Shown here piece after piece: positions 62,055-64,000 of a stretch of DNA of 64,000 nucleotides. The notes below the pieces were generated by a model. That model searched no databases and had not been told where the DNA came from. It saw nothing but the letters and a program-made list of their open reading frames with translations. The stretch is from positions 186,001-250,000 of the forward strand of contig WFMF01000049.1 in NCBI GenBank assembly GCA_011033025.1. The letters are read 5' to 3'. Position 1 is the first letter of the stretch, and every line of letters begins with the position of its first letter. The DNA comes from Beroe forskalii. Lineage: Eukaryota > Ctenophora > Nuda > Beroida > Beroidae. Position numbers and translations under genes: made by a program.

Positions 62055-63572
62055 TCTATATCAAACGTATTGAAAATGTTTCAGAAAGTTTATAGCTTTA
62101 TAGGTAGAATCAAAATGATCGTGAGGACCAACAAGTCCTGTTCACTCACACTGAGAAGTGAGATTGAGAAACTAAATTGCACGCCAAACACTTAATCGAC
62201 AAACCACATCTAAAATCAACAACCCACATCTAAAATTAATACATCCGGAAGCGCCGGGCGGGTTCGCTTCAGTTATCACTCACATTAAGTCGATTCGATA
62301 CTTCATTCACCGATGCATCATAATCTAACATTGAAAATCAAGCAAAATAGTATGTAGGCACTATACAGCAACAAAAAATTCCATAAAATGTACACTCTGT
62401 AGAACACTGAAGGACAAACCAAGGAAAAAGTACAAAATGAAGAACTAGATAACTCACTCATGGAGTACACTTACACTGTAATCCGTATACATTGCACAGC
62501 TGTAGGTAATTATAGGTTTTTGCAAATGTAAAAAGTATGATGATTCAAGGGTGTTGGTTATTGTGTTTGTGCGTAAATAGTAGGTACATCATACATACAG
62601 TTCTTTGGGAGTAAGGTAAAAGCTTGGTTATAAAACTGAACAGGGTAAATGAACACGGAAAATAAATAGGTATATGGTAGTATGGTACCTAAATGAGTTG
62701 GTCAAATAAATAGGGTACCTACTACCTACGTTACTATAAAAGCAAACAACTGCAAACATTTAAAGGTACTTTTTGTTTCATTTTCAAGATGAAATGCGGC
62801 AAACTAGAAAAATATAACCACTTGTGTCTCATGCCAGGGAGCTTTCATTGCTTCATTGAGTTTTCGCTCCATATACACATGACTCAACTAGGTACTTACT
62901 ACTTAGGTATAAAAACCAGTGTTGAAAGCGGAGAGCTTATATAGGTACCAAAAATCAAAATGTACCTATGACTCTCGGTCACTCAGTTTTTGAATACTTA
63001 TACAGATTAAAAACCCACTGTAAAATGAAAACTAAAAATCTTATGAAGTTATGAAAAGTCTGAAATCTATGGTTTATTAGGAGCTAAAGAATTACATGCG
63101 TAATTACATTCCCGCATGTACCTTAAGGCCTTTGTGTCCCTATCAAGTTGAATAATATAAATGGAGATGAAAAATTGCTACATTGGAACTTCAAATGGAA
63201 GATTTTGCTGCTCTAGGTGATTTACCCTTGGACACAGTTTAGGCCTTCATACTCAGTGAGTAATTCAGCCTCATCTGAATGAGAATTAGAATGCTAAACT
63301 TAAAGCTTTTAAGTCAAATTACAACTCTATAAAAGTCTAAATTGTAAAGAATATGTTAAACATGCATTGATGCCATGAAAGCATAAAAGCATGAAGCAAA
63401 AAATTGCTCCTATTTTTCGTTGGTCTGCTTATTGAAAATTAAGATCAAATGATTAAGAAAAAGTCCGACAGAGCAACAGCTGACTCCTGCAGAAAAACAA
63501 ATGGACAGCATCTTAAGCTCTTTAGCACAATAATCATGATAAATAATAAATAATCATAATAAAAGCTAGGTA

Positions 63573-64000
63573 GGGGAGATAGGCGGCAAATGGGACAATA
63601 AATTGAGATGAACATTTTGAGCTAAAATATCTAGGCTTTTTGTGAAATTGATATTCCAGGGTACTTAAATTGTTGAAATATGTTCTGTTGCACCTTCCAG
63701 GGCCATTTATATGAATGGTCTCTGAGATAATGAGCTGTCCCATTTGACAGGCAGTGTCCCATTTTCCAAGTGCCATAATTACCAAATGGGACACCCTGTC
63801 CCATCACACAAAAACCCAGTCCCCATAGTTGTCTGCTGCCTGATATGAAGAGATTGATACCATTTTGATTTCTTTAAGTGCTAAAAATGGAGATTTTGAT
63901 CAGATTTGAATAAAATTGCGCAAAAAAGCCAAAATCAGTTTCAAGGCTGGAATAAGGAGCAAATTTTTGAAGTTGATGAGAAATGCTAAATACGCCAGAA
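63573..64000. mobile_element. Left part of a TA-targeting element, runs off the window
   Basis: GGGGAGATAGGCGGCAAATG follows TA (63,571-63,572) exactly where copies 1 and 2 read GGTACCTA. The start resembles the TIRs at 38,914 and 57,096. The word AAATGGGACA and its complement recur nearby (63,587, about 63,738, 63,757, 63,784, 63,799), the same habit of repeating the TIR motif inside. The right end lies beyond the window. Confidence 0.75.

Larger units (their letters stand above)
57097..63572 (-). repeat. Long repeat, copy 3 (inverted, both ends cut by insertions)
   Basis: The reverse complement matches copy 2 from about 48,133 back to about 38,220 (copy 1: about 30,048 back to 20,562), without the 3.2-kb or 3.5-kb insertions. 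At the left it abuts the TA element ending at 57,096; at the right it is broken at TA (63,571-63,572) by another element of the same family. The 3' part of the repeat (LINE tail and boundary hairpin) is not seen here. Confidence 0.9.

Overview
The window is AT-rich nuclear DNA of an intron-rich animal, most likely an invertebrate; I cannot name the species. The evidence is one spliced gene with consensus GT..AG introns, several fragments of animal-type retrotransposons (LINEs, a Penelope-like element), many non-autonomous DNA transposons with readable target duplications, and a 100-N assembly gap (34,757-34,856). There is no bacterial-style gene organisation, and I found no rRNA, tRNA or CRISPR array.

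Region 1 (about 2-17.2 kb, minus strand) is the only real host gene. It is a TRPA1-type ankyrin-repeat cation channel. Sixteen exons (17,203 down to 5,529) join in one continuous frame of about 864 codons: about 16-17 ankyrin repeats, a Gln/Lys-rich linker, the TRPA1 pre-membrane linker, and the S1-S3 membrane region. I could not find S4, S5, the pore, S6 or the C-terminus. Below it (4,482 to 1,886) lies a second partial copy of exons 6-12, with all seven exons the same length and in frame. It is truncated at a block of 345-bp tandem repeats (655-1,700). The 4.7-kb intron 11 of the main copy is filled by repeats, including a 46-bp satellite (9,770-10,890); the same intron in the second copy is only 174 bp.

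Region 2 (17.2-64 kb) has no gene that I can support as functional. It is dominated by a roughly 9-kb repeat present three times: copy 1 at 19,644-31,738 (+), copy 2 at 37,280-49,678 (+), and copy 3 at about 57,097-63,572 (inverted, incomplete). Each copy carries different later insertions, so the other copies act as empty-site controls. Copy 1 holds a 3.2-kb composite element made of two tandem 1.55-kb units with 60-bp hairpins. Copy 2 holds a 3.5-kb TA-flanked transposon that itself contains a second 1.8-kb TA-flanked transposon. Copy 3 is bounded on both sides by ends of the same TA-targeting family. Between the copies lie a Penelope-like fragment, a LINE reverse-transcriptase C-terminus, hairpin MITEs, candidate Helitron 3' ends, and a 4.4-kb near-perfect palindromic element (50,744-55,153).

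Overall this is the flank of a sensory channel gene, partly duplicated and expanded by repeats, next to a nest of layered transposon insertions. All positions come from reading the sequence by eye; family names for non-coding elements rest on end motifs and target duplications and are inferences.
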